DNA of 64,000 nt from NCBI GenBank assembly GCA_903887415.1, contig CAISPO010000003.1, forward strand, positions 62,001-126,000, given 5' to 3'. The notes beneath the pieces are model-generated. The model had not been told where the DNA came from, searched no databases, and saw only the letters and a program-made list of their open reading frames with translations. The translations under genes and the position numbers were made by a program. Below are positions 45,654 through 54,683 of this stretch, piece by piece (position 1 is the stretch's first letter; every line of letters starts with the position of its first letter). The stretch comes from an uncultured Bacteroidota bacterium. GTDB taxonomy: Bacteria; Bacteroidota; Bacteroidia; Chitinophagales; Chitinophagaceae.

Positions 45654-46697
45654 ATGAATGTATGTATTCTCATTAATACGAGTTGTTTTTTTCTGCAACC
45701 GTCATCGGAAGGTAAAATAGTTGCCATCCCCCTCCCATTTATTACTGTTACAAATGACCAAGCCTTAAGAGATACAGAAATTTACTCTAAAGATATTTTA
45801 GTGCGCATAGGCTTGATGGCTACGACGCAAAAATATGACTTCGCGTATTCTTTTTTAAACAGTCCAGATTATATCACAGAGGAAAATTTTAATGAGATAG
45901 CTAGGTCAATTTATACGAACTTAAATTATCGGGTGATAGCATTTGAGGAGTTTTTAAATTATTTATGGTTTGTAAAAGATAATAGCGTAAGCGGTAGTTT
46001 AGCTTTAGCATACGCAGAAGAAAATATAAGAACATTAGCATCGTTGCAAAACAATAGAATATGCACAATGTCAGACGGAAAGCGCAGAGACGTGTATTTT
46101 TCGCGGGCTGATATGGAAACGGTATTTAAGATATACGATAAAGCAAATGATATATTTCCTAAAACAACCGTTGGCGAGGTCATTACACCAATTGAATATG
46201 ATGAAAACAATAAAATAAAAACAACTATTATCAAGGCGGATATTAGCACTAAACAGTATAGCGATTTTAATAGAGTACAAAGGGCTTTGTCTCTCCTATC
46301 AATATTAAGAAGCGTAGCATTTTTGCCTTACAAGCTCTCCTTATATATCCCTATTTTGGAAAGTTTATTTTCTCCCAGCGACGGGGAACTTACATTCAAA
46401 GTGTCACAAAGGGTTGCTTTTTATATTGGGGAAGATATGACGGAAAAGAAATTAATTTTTGAACAAGTAAAGCGAGTGTATGAAATCAGGTCAAGATACC
46501 TTCATGGTCAGCCTTTTGAAAAGAAGTCTCTAAAATTAGATTTTGCTGTTGAATCAAAAAACATGGATGGGATATTAAGGAGGGTATTAACAAAGGTAAT
46601 TCTCTATGATTATGCAGTTTTCATAGGTAAAAGCATAGAAGAGTATTTAAATAATTTGGTTTTTAAAGAGGATATATTTTGGCGGATTGTAGAATAA
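45654..46697 (+). CDS. ApeA-like HEPN-domain protein, passenger gene
   Basis: A 347-residue protein. The N-terminal two-thirds is an unrecognised alpha/beta domain. The C-terminal region (about 205-335) has the HEPN layout, with the R-x4-H motif at Arg279-His284 (EIRSRYLHG). HEPN domains with this motif are metal-independent RNases in several defence and toxin systems (RnlA, ApeA, Cas-associated). Its target and trigger are unknown, and it could be part of a defence cargo. A+T rich codon use differs from the surrounding host genes. Confidence 0.75.
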   Translation: MNVCILINTSCFFLQPSSEGKIVAIPLPFITVTNDQALRDTEIYSKDILVRIGLMATTQKYDFAYSFLNSPDYITEENFNEIARSIYTNLNYRVIAFEEFLNYLWFVKDNSVSGSLALAYAEENIRTLASLQNNRICTMSDGKRRDVYFSRADMETVFKIYDKANDIFPKTTVGEVITPIEYDENNKIKTTIIKADISTKQYSDFNRVQRALSLLSILRSVAFLPYKLSLYIPILESLFSPSDGELTFKVSQRVAFYIGEDMTEKKLIFEQVKRVYEIRSRYLHGQPFEKKSLKLDFAVESKNMDGILRRVLTKVILYDYAVFIGKSIEEYLNNLVFKEDIFWRIVE

Positions 46698-46824
46698 TTT
46701 ATTGGGTTACCTTTTATCATTTCGGGTATAAATAAAGCAAATAAATATTCCAAAATAATCACAAAATAAGTAGATTTAGCACGCAATTTTGTAGTACATT
46801 TACTGTAGCAAACTACTTAGCAAA

Positions 46825-47835
46825 ATGAACTTCAATTTCAAGACAATATCAGAATTTAACGACTACTTTAAGGACGAAAAGACTTGTTACGAATACCTTG
46901 AAAGCCAAGTGTGGCAAGGTGTTCCCGTATGTCCACATTGCGCTACTGCTAAGAAACCATACAAGGTAAAAGCGCGTGGCAAGTTCCAAGATATACCTTC
47001 TTACAGGTGTTCTGAGAGGGCTTGCGGCTTGCCTTTCACAGTTCGCACAGATAGTATTTTTGAAGGTAGCAAAGTAGAACTTCGCAAATGGTTACAGGCT
47101 GCGTATGAAATAACAATTAGCAAAAAGGGCATCAGTTCTTATGAACTTGCAACCCGCATCGGGGTAAGTCAGAAAACCGGATGGTTCATAAACCATCGTT
47201 TACGCGCTATGCTCACAGAAACTAATCCTGAAATATTAAGCGGTACGATAGAGGTTGACGAAACTTTCGTGGGTGGGCTTGAAAAGAATAAGCACGTAAG
47301 CAAGAAGGTAAAACGCTCTCCAATCAGCCGCACACTTGATGAAAAGATAGTAACGCCCAAAACGGTTGTATTGGGCTTGCTGCAAAGGGATGGCAAGGTT
47401 CGCAGCTTTGTAGTACCTAATACGCAGGGTGTAACCCTTAACCCCGTTATGAGGGCAAACGTGGAGACGAACTCACGTATCATAAGCGATGGATGGGTTC
47501 CATACAAGGAACTGCAAAACGATTACAGCCACGTTAGCGTTAAGGGTGTTATTGGTAGCTATATTACTTACGGCGACCAGCATACTAACAATATCGAGGG
47601 CTACTGGAGCATATTGAAGCGTGGTATTATCGGCACATTTCACTATGTAAGCCCACAGCATTTGCAACGTTACTGCAATGAGTTTGACCACCGCTACAAT
47701 AACCGCCTACAGCCCATAGATGCAAGGTTTGCTGAAAGTGTAAAGCAATTCGCAGGGGTAAGGTTGAAGTATAGGGAACTGACACCCAACCAGCCGGAGC
47801 CGCACAGGAAATTAAGATACAATAAAGCAAAATAA
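46825..47835 (+). CDS. IS1595-family transposase (ISXO2-like)
   Basis: A 336-residue transposase. It has an N-terminal zinc ribbon (Cys36, Cys39 and Cys62, Cys67), a helix-turn-helix-like region (ISSYELATRIGVSQKTGWFI) and the DDE-type core: Asp145 in IEVDETFVGG, Asp222 in RIISDGWVPY, and NNIEGYWSILKRG (Asn255/256, Glu258, Lys265). All catalytic residues are present and the frame is intact, so the element may still be active. A strong terminator follows at 47841-47863. Confidence 0.93.
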   Translation: MNFNFKTISEFNDYFKDEKTCYEYLESQVWQGVPVCPHCATAKKPYKVKARGKFQDIPSYRCSERACGLPFTVRTDSIFEGSKVELRKWLQAAYEITISKKGISSYELATRIGVSQKTGWFINHRLRAMLTETNPEILSGTIEVDETFVGGLEKNKHVSKKVKRSPISRTLDEKIVTPKTVVLGLLQRDGKVRSFVVPNTQGVTLNPVMRANVETNSRIISDGWVPYKELQNDYSHVSVKGVIGSYITYGDQHTNNIEGYWSILKRGIIGTFHYVSPQHLQRYCNEFDHRYNNRLQPIDARFAESVKQFAGVRLKYRELTPNQPEPHRKLRYNKAK

Positions 47836-47840
47836 ATTTG

Positions 47841-47863
47841 GGCTGCATTTTGCAGCCTTTTTT
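47841..47863 (+). terminator. Terminator of the transposase gene
   Basis: GGCTGCA and TGCAGCC pair around a TTT loop and are followed directly by six T. Confidence 0.85.
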
Positions 47864-47910
47864 ATTACTTTTATTTTTATTACGCATTAAAAACATAAAT
47901 TAACACATAT

Positions 47911-48147
47911 ATGACAAGCTCTGAAATTATTATCATTGTTGCAGCGGTGACTTTTATAGTATTGGTTTTCCTTTTACTTAGAGAAGTAAATTGTTGGTAT
48001 TGGAAAATCAATGAAAGAATTTTTTTGCAAAAAGAAACTAATGTATTATTAAGGCAAATAGCTATTAAGTTAGGTGCTGTCGATGAAGTAAAAAAAGATG
48101 AAAATCATGTTAAGGGCATTATATCTTTCTTTAAGGATAAAGAATAA
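47911..48147 (+). CDS. Small membrane protein in the element
   Basis: A 78-residue protein with one N-terminal hydrophobic helix (IIIIVAAVTFIVLVFLLL) and a polar, partly charged C-terminus (KLGAVDEVKKDENHVKGIIS). No family recognised. It lies between the transposase and the last small gene, within the insertion. Confidence 0.55.
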   Translation: MTSSEIIIIVAAVTFIVLVFLLLREVNCWYWKINERIFLQKETNVLLRQIAIKLGAVDEVKKDENHVKGIISFFKDKE

Positions 48148-48188
48148 AGGGTATTGCTATTAACTATGTTTTTGTACCAAAGGATGAA

Positions 48189-48209
48189 GGATGCAATCGC
48201 AGCCTTTTT
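48189..48209 (+). terminator. Weak terminator after the 78-residue gene
   Basis: GGATGC and GCAGCC pair with one mismatch around an AATC loop and are followed by five T. It supports the later start of the next gene at 48232. Confidence 0.5.
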
Positions 48210-48231
48210 ATTATCTTCGATTAAAAATTAT

Positions 48232-48501
48232 ATGGAAGCTAAAACAAAATTTATTCAGAAACTTGCAGATACCTTAGTAAAAAAGGGTAAGCAAATGAAG
48301 TATGCTGAACTCGCAAATGAACTTAATAAAAAAGGCTTTTTAACTACTCGCGGATATTCTTTTAATGTTGGTGGTAGGGGTATTGCCAAACTTGTATCTG
48401 CTGTTTGGTATAGATTAGATGAGCAAGGACTAACTGGTGATAGGAATAATGTTGAAGTGTCTTTTACGGACGAAAATGGCCAATTACCGCATTATCAATA
48501 A
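48232..48501 (+). CDS. Possible DNA-binding passenger protein, 89 residues
   Basis: A basic protein of 89 residues starting at ATG 48232, after the preceding terminator. Segments such as MKYAELANELNKKGFLTTRG and FNVGGRGIAKLVSAVWYRLD resemble the DNA-binding linker of serine recombinases, which suggests a small winged-helix DNA-binding protein. This is inferred from pattern only. The stop lies 16 bases before the right inverted repeat. Confidence 0.5.
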   Translation: MEAKTKFIQKLADTLVKKGKQMKYAELANELNKKGFLTTRGYSFNVGGRGIAKLVSAVWYRLDEQGLTGDRNNVEVSFTDENGQLPHYQ

Positions 48502-48517
48502 AATTTATATTTACGTC

Positions 48518-48541
48518 TGCGTGTAACTGGGTATTGTTGCC
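48518..48541. repeat. Right terminal inverted repeat of the element
   Basis: Inverse of the left end with two mismatches; ends in TGTTGCC followed by the target duplication. Confidence 0.88.
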
Positions 48542-48606
48542 GTTGCTTGCGCTAACGCATTCATTTTCAACGCTAATACAACGATTCCTATAAATAGTCT
48601 TTTCAT
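48542..48606 (-). pseudogene. 5' part of the split exported-protein gene
   Basis: ATG 48606 begins a signal peptide (KRLFIGIVVLALKMNALAQA) that is cut after 21 codons and two bases by the element. It joins 45212 leftward to give a 179-residue protein. The right target duplication (48542-48549) is included. Confidence 0.85.
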
Positions 48607-48727
48607 TTGCCGAAAATATAACTAAACGATAAATTATTCAAATTTTTATTTTTACGTATTTGACGATCTCCTTAAATGGGATCCATGCATCACAGAAATG
48701 TGGCTGCAGTTTCCCGTTGCATTCCCC

Positions 48728-48735
48728 TACTTTTG
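48728..48735 (+). promoter_or_regulatory. -7 box TACTTTTG of the DUF3347 gene
   Basis: TACTTTTG matches TAnnTTTG and ends 18 bases before ATG 48754, supporting that start over an ATG at 48676. Confidence 0.55.
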
Positions 48736-48753
48736 CAAAGAAATTTTACGCTC

Positions 48754-49350
48754 ATGAGGCTTCTACATATCACTTTTTTAGCCGGATTGCTGGGAATCGC
48801 AGGTTGCAACAGCACCTCAACCACATCCAACACCAGCAGTACTGATAGTGTCAAAACAAAACTAACAGTAACTGCAGCTCCCATACAAAGCAAGCTGAAC
48901 GATACCGGCACTCAGATGCTGATGTCAGTAGTTGAAAAATATTATGTGCTCAAGAATGCCTTGGTCGCAACAAAAGCAGACAACGCCAATGCCGCAGCGG
49001 CAGCACTTGCTGCTACAACCGATAGCTTCCGCTCCTACGTTCAAAAAGACAACTCCGGCGTTGCCTTAAAACCATACCTCGATACAATAATCACCCAAAG
49101 CAAGATCGCTTCATCTCTGAAAGACGAATCGTGCGAAAAACAACGGCTTGCTTTCGGCCCGCTTTCCAGCTCGATGTTCGGCCTGCTCAAGGCTGCTGAT
49201 TTAAAGAACGCACACATTTACCAGGAATACTGCCCCATGGCATTCAACGAAAAAGGAGCTCACTGGTTGAGTGATGACAGCTATATTAAAAATCCCTACT
49301 TCGGGAAGAAAATGCTGGAGTGTGGTGAAGTAACTGATGTTTTGAAATAG
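48754..49350 (+). CDS. DUF3347 lipoprotein
   Basis: A 198-residue lipoprotein with lipobox LGIAGC (Cys18). The DUF3347 domain spans about residues 50-185 (EKYYVLKNALVATKADN) and the conserved end IYQEYCPMAFNEKGAHWLSD with NPYFGKKMLECGEV. The Cys, Met and His residues at this end recall heavy-metal-efflux adaptor proteins, to which DUF3347 is linked, but no metal function is shown here. Start at ATG 48754 from the promoter position. Confidence 0.88.
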   Translation: MRLLHITFLAGLLGIAGCNSTSTTSNTSSTDSVKTKLTVTAAPIQSKLNDTGTQMLMSVVEKYYVLKNALVATKADNANAAAAALAATTDSFRSYVQKDNSGVALKPYLDTIITQSKIASSLKDESCEKQRLAFGPLSSSMFGLLKAADLKNAHIYQEYCPMAFNEKGAHWLSDDSYIKNPYFGKKMLECGEVTDVLK

Positions 49351-49403
49351 CAAAGACAAACAGCTTTAGACTTTCTGCTTTAGATTTTAGACTCCTTCAA
49401 CCA

Positions 49404-51755
49404 ATGTTAAACCTCGGCCGCCCCCTTTCCATTTGTTTATTCATACTTGCGCTACCTACACTCTTGCTTGCGCAAAAAGTATCGCTCAGCGGCTACATGC
49501 GCGATGCACAAACGGGTGAGTCTATCATATCTGGCACCATCTATCTTAAGGAAGCCGACCTGGCCGTACAAACGAATACTTATGGTTTCTACTCTGCTTC
49601 GGTAAAGCCGGGTGAATATACGGTCACCTATTCTTACGTGGGTTATAAAGCGATCACTCAGACAATGAACCTGATCGCTAACAAATCGTTCACTGCCGAG
49701 ATGCAAAGCTCTACGCAACTGAAAGAAGTGGAAGTAACAGCAGGCCGCAAGGACGAGAATGTGAAAAATGCCGAGATGGGCACGGTCACATTGTCTATGG
49801 CTCAGATCAAAACACTGCCGGTACTCTTTGGCGAAGTTGACTTGCTGAAATCGCTGCAACTATTGCCGGGTGTGCAATCCGCAGGTGAGGGCAGCTCGGG
49901 ATTCTATGTGCGTGGCGGTGGCCCAGACCAGAACCTGGTGCTGCTTGATGATGCTCCGATCTATAACACCGGGCACCTCTTCGGTTTCTTTTCGGTATTC
50001 AATTCAGATGCGATAAAAGATGTAACACTTATAAAAGGTGGCGCACCGGCAAACTATGGCGGCAGGCTTTCATCGGTAGTAGATGTATCAATGAAGGAAG
50101 GAAACATGAAAGAATATCATGCCGAAGGCGGTATAGGCCTTATCGCGTCCCGGCTTGTGCTGGAGGGGCCGATAAAGAAAAATAAAGGATCCTTCATGCT
50201 TGCAGGCCGGCGTACATATATTGATGCACTGGCACGGCCTTTCTCCAGTAAACTCAAAAACATCGGCTACTATTTTTATGATCTTAACCTTAAAGCAAAT
50301 TATAAGCTGGGCAATAAAGACCGCGTTTACTTAAGCGGCTACATGGGGCTTGACAAATTCGAGTTCCAGAACCCCACAGGAACATTTAAGGCTAACATAC
50401 CCTGGGGCAATAAAACAGCTACCGCACGATGGAACCACCAGTTCACCGATAAGCTCTTTTTAAATACAACGCTTGTTTACAACGACTATAATTTTGCTTC
50501 TAATTTCAGCGAAAATACATTTGGCATAAAGATAGCTTCCGGCATAACAGATTACAGCGCAAAGAGCGATCTAGATTATTACACCAATTTCAATCACCAT
50601 TTTAAAGCAGGCATTGTTTACACCCATCATAAGTTTGTGCCTAACCAGATCTCCGGAGTGGCCGATAGCATAAAGCTGGACCCGAATAATGCCTTCATAA
50701 AATACGCACACGAAGCCGGCGCATATATACTCGATGATTTTGAGCCCACTAAATGGTGGAAAATAAACCTGGGCCTCCGGTACTCCTGGTTCGGTCAGAT
50801 CGGCCCATACACCGCTTACGACTATGATGCGAACGGCAAACTTACAGACAGCACACACTATAGCACAGGCCAGCTCGTAAAAGCGTACGGCGGCTGGGAG
50901 CCACGTTTCAATATGCGCTTCTCTTTAAATGACAATTCATCACTAAAAACAAGTATCTCGAAAACCTACCAATATGTTGACCTGGTAACTAACAACGGGA
51001 CTACTCTGCCCACCGATGTATGGGTGCCCAGCACATACATCGTGAAACCACAAATTGCATGGCAGTACTCTACTGGCTACTTCCGCAACTTTATGGACAA
51101 CATGGTGGAAACCTCCATTGAAGTGTATTACAAGGACATGAAAAATCAGGTGCAGTACAAGGATGATTATGTGCCCAATGTTACCCAGGACCCTGAATTG
51201 TCTTATGTGTTCGGTACCGGCACTGCTTATGGCGCTGAGTTTTTTGTGAATAAAACGAGGGGCAAATTCACCGGATGGATAGGATATACCTTGTCATGGA
51301 CTTACGATAAATTTCCAGACCTTAATAATGGCAACCCCTTTCCGGCAAAGTATGACCGCAGGCATGATATCTCGGTGGTAGGCACTTGCACGCTCAGCAA
51401 AAAATGGGTGTTCTCCAGTGTGTTTATTTATGGTTCCGGCAATGCTATCACCCTGCCCACTGCTTATTATTTCATTGACGGAAACATACAGGAATTATTC
51501 AGTAAAGTAAATGCATACCGGCTGCCTGCTTACGACCGCCTGGATATTGCCGCAACCTATACACCGCAGCACTCAAAGCCGCGCAAATGGCAGGGAAGCT
51601 GGACTTTTTCTATTTACAACGTATATGACCGGCACAATCCTTACTTCCTTTATGTGGACAACGAAGGGACGGTAACAAAAGGGATAACTGTGAAAGTGTA
51701 TGAAGTATATATACTGCCTATATTGCCGAGTATAACGTACAATTTTAAATTTTAA
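49404..51755 (+). CDS. TonB-dependent receptor
   Basis: A 783-residue outer-membrane receptor. After the signal peptide (about 1-23) a carboxypeptidase-regulatory-like domain runs to residue 108 (SGYMRDAQTGESIISGTIYL), then the plug (LLPGVQSAGEGSSGFYVRGGGPDQNLVLLDDAPIYN) and the beta-barrel to the C-terminus, ending in a terminal Phe (SITYNFKF), as outer-membrane proteins do. The substrate is unknown; there is no SusD partner beside it. The 3' end overlaps the convergent gene by 11 bases. Confidence 0.95.
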   Translation: MLNLGRPLSICLFILALPTLLLAQKVSLSGYMRDAQTGESIISGTIYLKEADLAVQTNTYGFYSASVKPGEYTVTYSYVGYKAITQTMNLIANKSFTAEMQSSTQLKEVEVTAGRKDENVKNAEMGTVTLSMAQIKTLPVLFGEVDLLKSLQLLPGVQSAGEGSSGFYVRGGGPDQNLVLLDDAPIYNTGHLFGFFSVFNSDAIKDVTLIKGGAPANYGGRLSSVVDVSMKEGNMKEYHAEGGIGLIASRLVLEGPIKKNKGSFMLAGRRTYIDALARPFSSKLKNIGYYFYDLNLKANYKLGNKDRVYLSGYMGLDKFEFQNPTGTFKANIPWGNKTATARWNHQFTDKLFLNTTLVYNDYNFASNFSENTFGIKIASGITDYSAKSDLDYYTNFNHHFKAGIVYTHHKFVPNQISGVADSIKLDPNNAFIKYAHEAGAYILDDFEPTKWWKINLGLRYSWFGQIGPYTAYDYDANGKLTDSTHYSTGQLVKAYGGWEPRFNMRFSLNDNSSLKTSISKTYQYVDLVTNNGTTLPTDVWVPSTYIVKPQIAWQYSTGYFRNFMDNMVETSIEVYYKDMKNQVQYKDDYVPNVTQDPELSYVFGTGTAYGAEFFVNKTRGKFTGWIGYTLSWTYDKFPDLNNGNPFPAKYDRRHDISVVGTCTLSKKWVFSSVFIYGSGNAITLPTAYYFIDGNIQELFSKVNAYRLPAYDRLDIAATYTPQHSKPRKWQGSWTFSIYNVYDRHNPYFLYVDNEGTVTKGITVKVYEVYILPILPSITYNFKF

Positions 51756-52359
51756 CGGGAACAGCGGCAGGCAATGTTTTGCTTTGTTCGATAGCCAGTT
51801 TGCGCCACGCGCTGGTCATTTCATTGAATAGTGGTATAGCTTCGCCTGCTCCCATATCAAAGAACCGCTGGACACCAAGGTTGATAGATAATATTTTCAC
51901 GATCTCTTTAGCTTTTTTACTTTCTCCAACCATTATCAATTGGATCTCTTCATGGCCAAAAAGGGGCCTCAATAATCTCTCATAGCCCCTGGTGCCGAAC
52001 ACCTTCACAATATGCGCGGCGCCGGTAATGGCTTTTATTGCACATACGGTTGATACCTGGCTTTCAGAATCAGTATGAACATTCGAAGTGCAGTCAACAA
52101 TAACTTTCCTTCTTACATCCCCTAGCCAGTATGCTACTTCCCGCACATCTTTTGGAGGAGTTGTAATTACAATAAGGTCGCCGGCAGCCGCAGCCTCTTC
52201 AATACTGCATGCGTATAGGTTATCATATTCCGCGAGCTCATTGCTGATACCTGTAGTATCGCTGTCAAGCCATGCCATCAATACTACGTGTCCTCCATGT
52301 AGATAACGTCTGGCATAAGCCTCCGCAATAGCTCCTGTGCCAATCAAAGCAATCTTCAT
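51745..52359 (-). CDS. NAD(P)-binding oxidoreductase-like protein (F420-dependent type)
   Basis: A 204-residue protein starting at ATG 52359 with a Rossmann motif MKIALIGTGAIAEAYARRY. The arrangement fits the NADP oxidoreductase coenzyme F420-dependent domain family (pfam F420_oxidored): a dinucleotide loop, VITTPPKDVREV, and HIVKVFG. The substrate is unknown. A longer frame to 52422 adds 21 residues before the nucleotide motif and is less likely. Convergent with the TonB receptor. Confidence 0.75.
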   Translation of the reverse strand: MKIALIGTGAIAEAYARRYLHGGHVVLMAWLDSDTTGISNELAEYDNLYACSIEEAAAAGDLIVITTPPKDVREVAYWLGDVRRKVIVDCTSNVHTDSESQVSTVCAIKAITGAAHIVKVFGTRGYERLLRPLFGHEEIQLIMVGESKKAKEIVKILSINLGVQRFFDMGAGEAIPLFNEMTSAWRKLAIEQSKTLPAAVPVKI

Positions 52360-52825
52360 CGAAACAAATGTTCTGTATCCCATATCGTTGTTATTTAAAC
52401 AAACAAAAAAATCAAGAATCAACTTGTTTCATGGGATAGAGGGCAGGAATTCCATTCATTAAACCGCATGTATGGACATACAAGTTAACGATACTGCAAC
52501 TGTTTTCAATGGTAATTGTGGTGAAGATGAAAAATGTGGTGGTGTAGGAGTTGTTACAAATTTCTATACTTTTTTTAACAATATCACGATATATTTTGCC
52601 AAACTAATCACGTTAAAAAAATTACTTTCTTTTAGAAAAGTAAACTGTTGAACAGCCCACTCCTATATATCTTCCATTATATAATTACAGTAAATAAAAT
52701 GTTTTCGAAATAGAAAAGTTAAGTATTTTAGAGTTTGTAGTGTTGAAGATTTGTACTTGTGGATCTTTGGGGATCGCTTTCGATTATTGCTCACCAGGAT
52801 TTTTTCAAAAGAAAAACATAGACAA
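52360..52825. other. 466-bp region upstream of the GltD-like gene
   Basis: Mostly A+T rich. It holds a near-palindrome TTACTTT/AAAGTAA (52622-52643) that could bind a regulator, and a weak frame of 59 residues (52472-52651) with Cys-rich GNCGEDEKCGG that I do not trust. A near-consensus GATCTTTG box lies at 52761-52768. Confidence 0.4.
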
Positions 52826-54616
52826 TTGAAACCAACAAACATCAAAGACCCGGAGTACTTCCATAAAGTGGTAGATTGCCAGTACGCATGTCCTGCACAC
52901 ACACCGGTTCCTGAATACATAAGGCTTATTGCCCGCGAAAAATATACGGAGGCATACATGGTCAACTGGGAATCGAATGTATTCCCGGGCATCCTGGGCC
53001 GAACATGCGACCGGCCCTGTGAGCCCGCATGTCGCCGTGGGCGCGTAGAAGAAGAACCAGTCGCGATTTGCCGCCTTAAGCGTGTGGCTGCCGATAACAA
53101 AGGAGATGTAAAACAACACATGCCAAAAGGGCCTTTCACCCCCAATGGTAAAAAGATAGCGCTGGTAGGCGCAGGCCCGGCCGCACTCACTGTGGCCCGC
53201 GATCTGGCTCCACTCGGCTATGAGATCCATTTGTATGACGAACAGAAAGCAGGCGGCGGTTTCATGCGCAGCCAGATCCCATCTTTCCGCTTGCCGGAAT
53301 CCGTGCTTGACGAAGAAGTAAATTATATCCTCGACCTCGGTATCAACAAACATTTCAATCATTATGTTTCCAGCCTAAAAGAACTGCTCGCTAAGGACTA
53401 CGATGCAGTATTTGTAGGTTCCGGCGCACCACAAGGCCGCGACTTGCCGGACATGGCAGGAAGGCAGGAAGGTGCTGCTAATATTCATATAGGCATTAAC
53501 TGGCTGGCGAATGTTGCTTTCGAGCACATCAATAAAATAGGTAAAAAGGTCATAGTGCTGGGCGGTGGTAATACAGCTATGGACTGCTGCCGCACCGCGC
53601 GCAGGCTGGGTGGTGAGCACGTGAAAGTCATTGTGCGCAGCCCCTTTGCTGAGATGAAAGCATCTCCTTGGGAGAAAGAAGATGCTATTCATGAAGATAT
53701 TCCGATCATAGATAATCACGTGCCCAAATCATTTGTGATCGAAAATGGGAAATTAAAAGGCATGACTTTTGAAAAAGTACATGCTGTTTACGATGATAAA
53801 GGAAAAAGAAAGCTGGTACCAACCGGCGATGCGGATGTGTTCTTTGAAGCGGATGATGTGCTGGTAGCCATAGGCCAGGAAAACAGTTTTCCCTGGATAG
53901 AGCGTGATCTGGGGATAGACTTTGATAAATGGAACATGCCTATTGTTGATCCTGCTACTTTTGTATCAACCAACAAACGAGTCTTCTTTGGCGGCGATGC
54001 TGCGTTCGGGCCCAAGAATGTGATCACAGCTGTGGCCCATGGCCACCAGGCTGCCATCTCTATACACATGAATTGCATGGGCGAAGATATGGCTCAACGC
54101 CCTGCTCCTTTTACAAACTTGCTGAGCCAGAAAATGGGCATTCATGAGTGGAGCTATGATAGTGAAGTAGTTACCGACCTTCGCTATGCAGTGCCCCATG
54201 CCGACAAAACACTTACACTTACAAACCGCAAAAAAGAAGTTGAGCTGGGTTTTGATGTGCCCACAGGTTTTAAGGAAGCTGAACGCTGCCTGAATTGCGA
54301 TGTACAAACCGTTTTCACAGAAAGCAAGTGCATAGAGTGCGATGCCTGCATGGACATCTGCCCTACATCATGTATTACCTTCACAGTAAACGAAGATGAG
54401 ACAGATCTCCGTGCACACCTTAAAGTACAGGCAACAAACCTTACACAAGACCTCTATGTATCAGACACTTTGCCAACAAAGCGCGTGATGGTAAAGGACG
54501 AAGATGTGTGCCTGCATTGCGGATTATGCGCTGAGCGTTGCCCAACTTCGGCATGGGATATGCAGCAGTTCCTATACAAGGTTACAAAGGCGGAACACGC
54601 TTGCCAGCATCATTAG
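52826..54616 (+). CDS. GltD-like FAD/NAD(P) protein fused to a 2[4Fe-4S] ferredoxin
   Basis: A protein of about 596 residues. The N-terminus has the Fe-S motif of glutamate synthase small subunits (CQYACPAHTPVPEY, CDRPCEPACRRG), followed by the FAD site (ALVGAGPAALTVARDLA) and the NADPH site (IVLGGGNTAMDCCRTARRLGG). The C-terminus has a ferredoxin part with two clusters (CIECDACMDICPTSC and CLHCGLCAERCPTSA). No ATG is available near the conserved start; TTG 52826 is preferred over an upstream TTG (52751). It precedes the 2-oxoacid oxidoreductase genes and probably links them to NAD(P)H. Confidence 0.88.
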   Translation: MKPTNIKDPEYFHKVVDCQYACPAHTPVPEYIRLIAREKYTEAYMVNWESNVFPGILGRTCDRPCEPACRRGRVEEEPVAICRLKRVAADNKGDVKQHMPKGPFTPNGKKIALVGAGPAALTVARDLAPLGYEIHLYDEQKAGGGFMRSQIPSFRLPESVLDEEVNYILDLGINKHFNHYVSSLKELLAKDYDAVFVGSGAPQGRDLPDMAGRQEGAANIHIGINWLANVAFEHINKIGKKVIVLGGGNTAMDCCRTARRLGGEHVKVIVRSPFAEMKASPWEKEDAIHEDIPIIDNHVPKSFVIENGKLKGMTFEKVHAVYDDKGKRKLVPTGDADVFFEADDVLVAIGQENSFPWIERDLGIDFDKWNMPIVDPATFVSTNKRVFFGGDAAFGPKNVITAVAHGHQAAISIHMNCMGEDMAQRPAPFTNLLSQKMGIHEWSYDSEVVTDLRYAVPHADKTLTLTNRKKEVELGFDVPTGFKEAERCLNCDVQTVFTESKCIECDACMDICPTSCITFTVNEDETDLRAHLKVQATNLTQDLYVSDTLPTKRVMVKDEDVCLHCGLCAERCPTSAWDMQQFLYKVTKAEHACQHH

Positions 54617-54683
54617 CAGAGCATATTTTGTTAATGCAATAACCAAAAAGTAATCACTTTATATAAGTCATAAAGCAAAGTAC

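Larger units (their letters stand above)
45221..48541. mobile_element. IS1595-family (ISXO2-like) element with passenger genes, 3.3 kb
   Basis: A 3321-bp insertion bounded by 24-bp terminal inverted repeats matching at 22 positions (ends start GGYAACAATACCCAS) and an 8-bp duplication. It carries a transposase (46825-47835) and passenger genes: a 49-residue leftward protein, a 57-residue protein, a HEPN-domain protein, a small membrane protein and a possible DNA-binding protein. IS1595 elements are known to carry extra genes. It has interrupted a host gene at codon 22. Confidence 0.9.

Noticed and set aside
45221-48541. Composite transposon with two flanking insertion sequences
   Set aside because: Only one transposase and one pair of inverted repeats exist, so it is a single element with passengers.
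52472-52651. 59-residue frame upstream of the GltD-like gene with GNCGEDEKCGG
   Set aside because: Weak composition in an A+T rich stretch, no start context, no recognisable family; likely chance.
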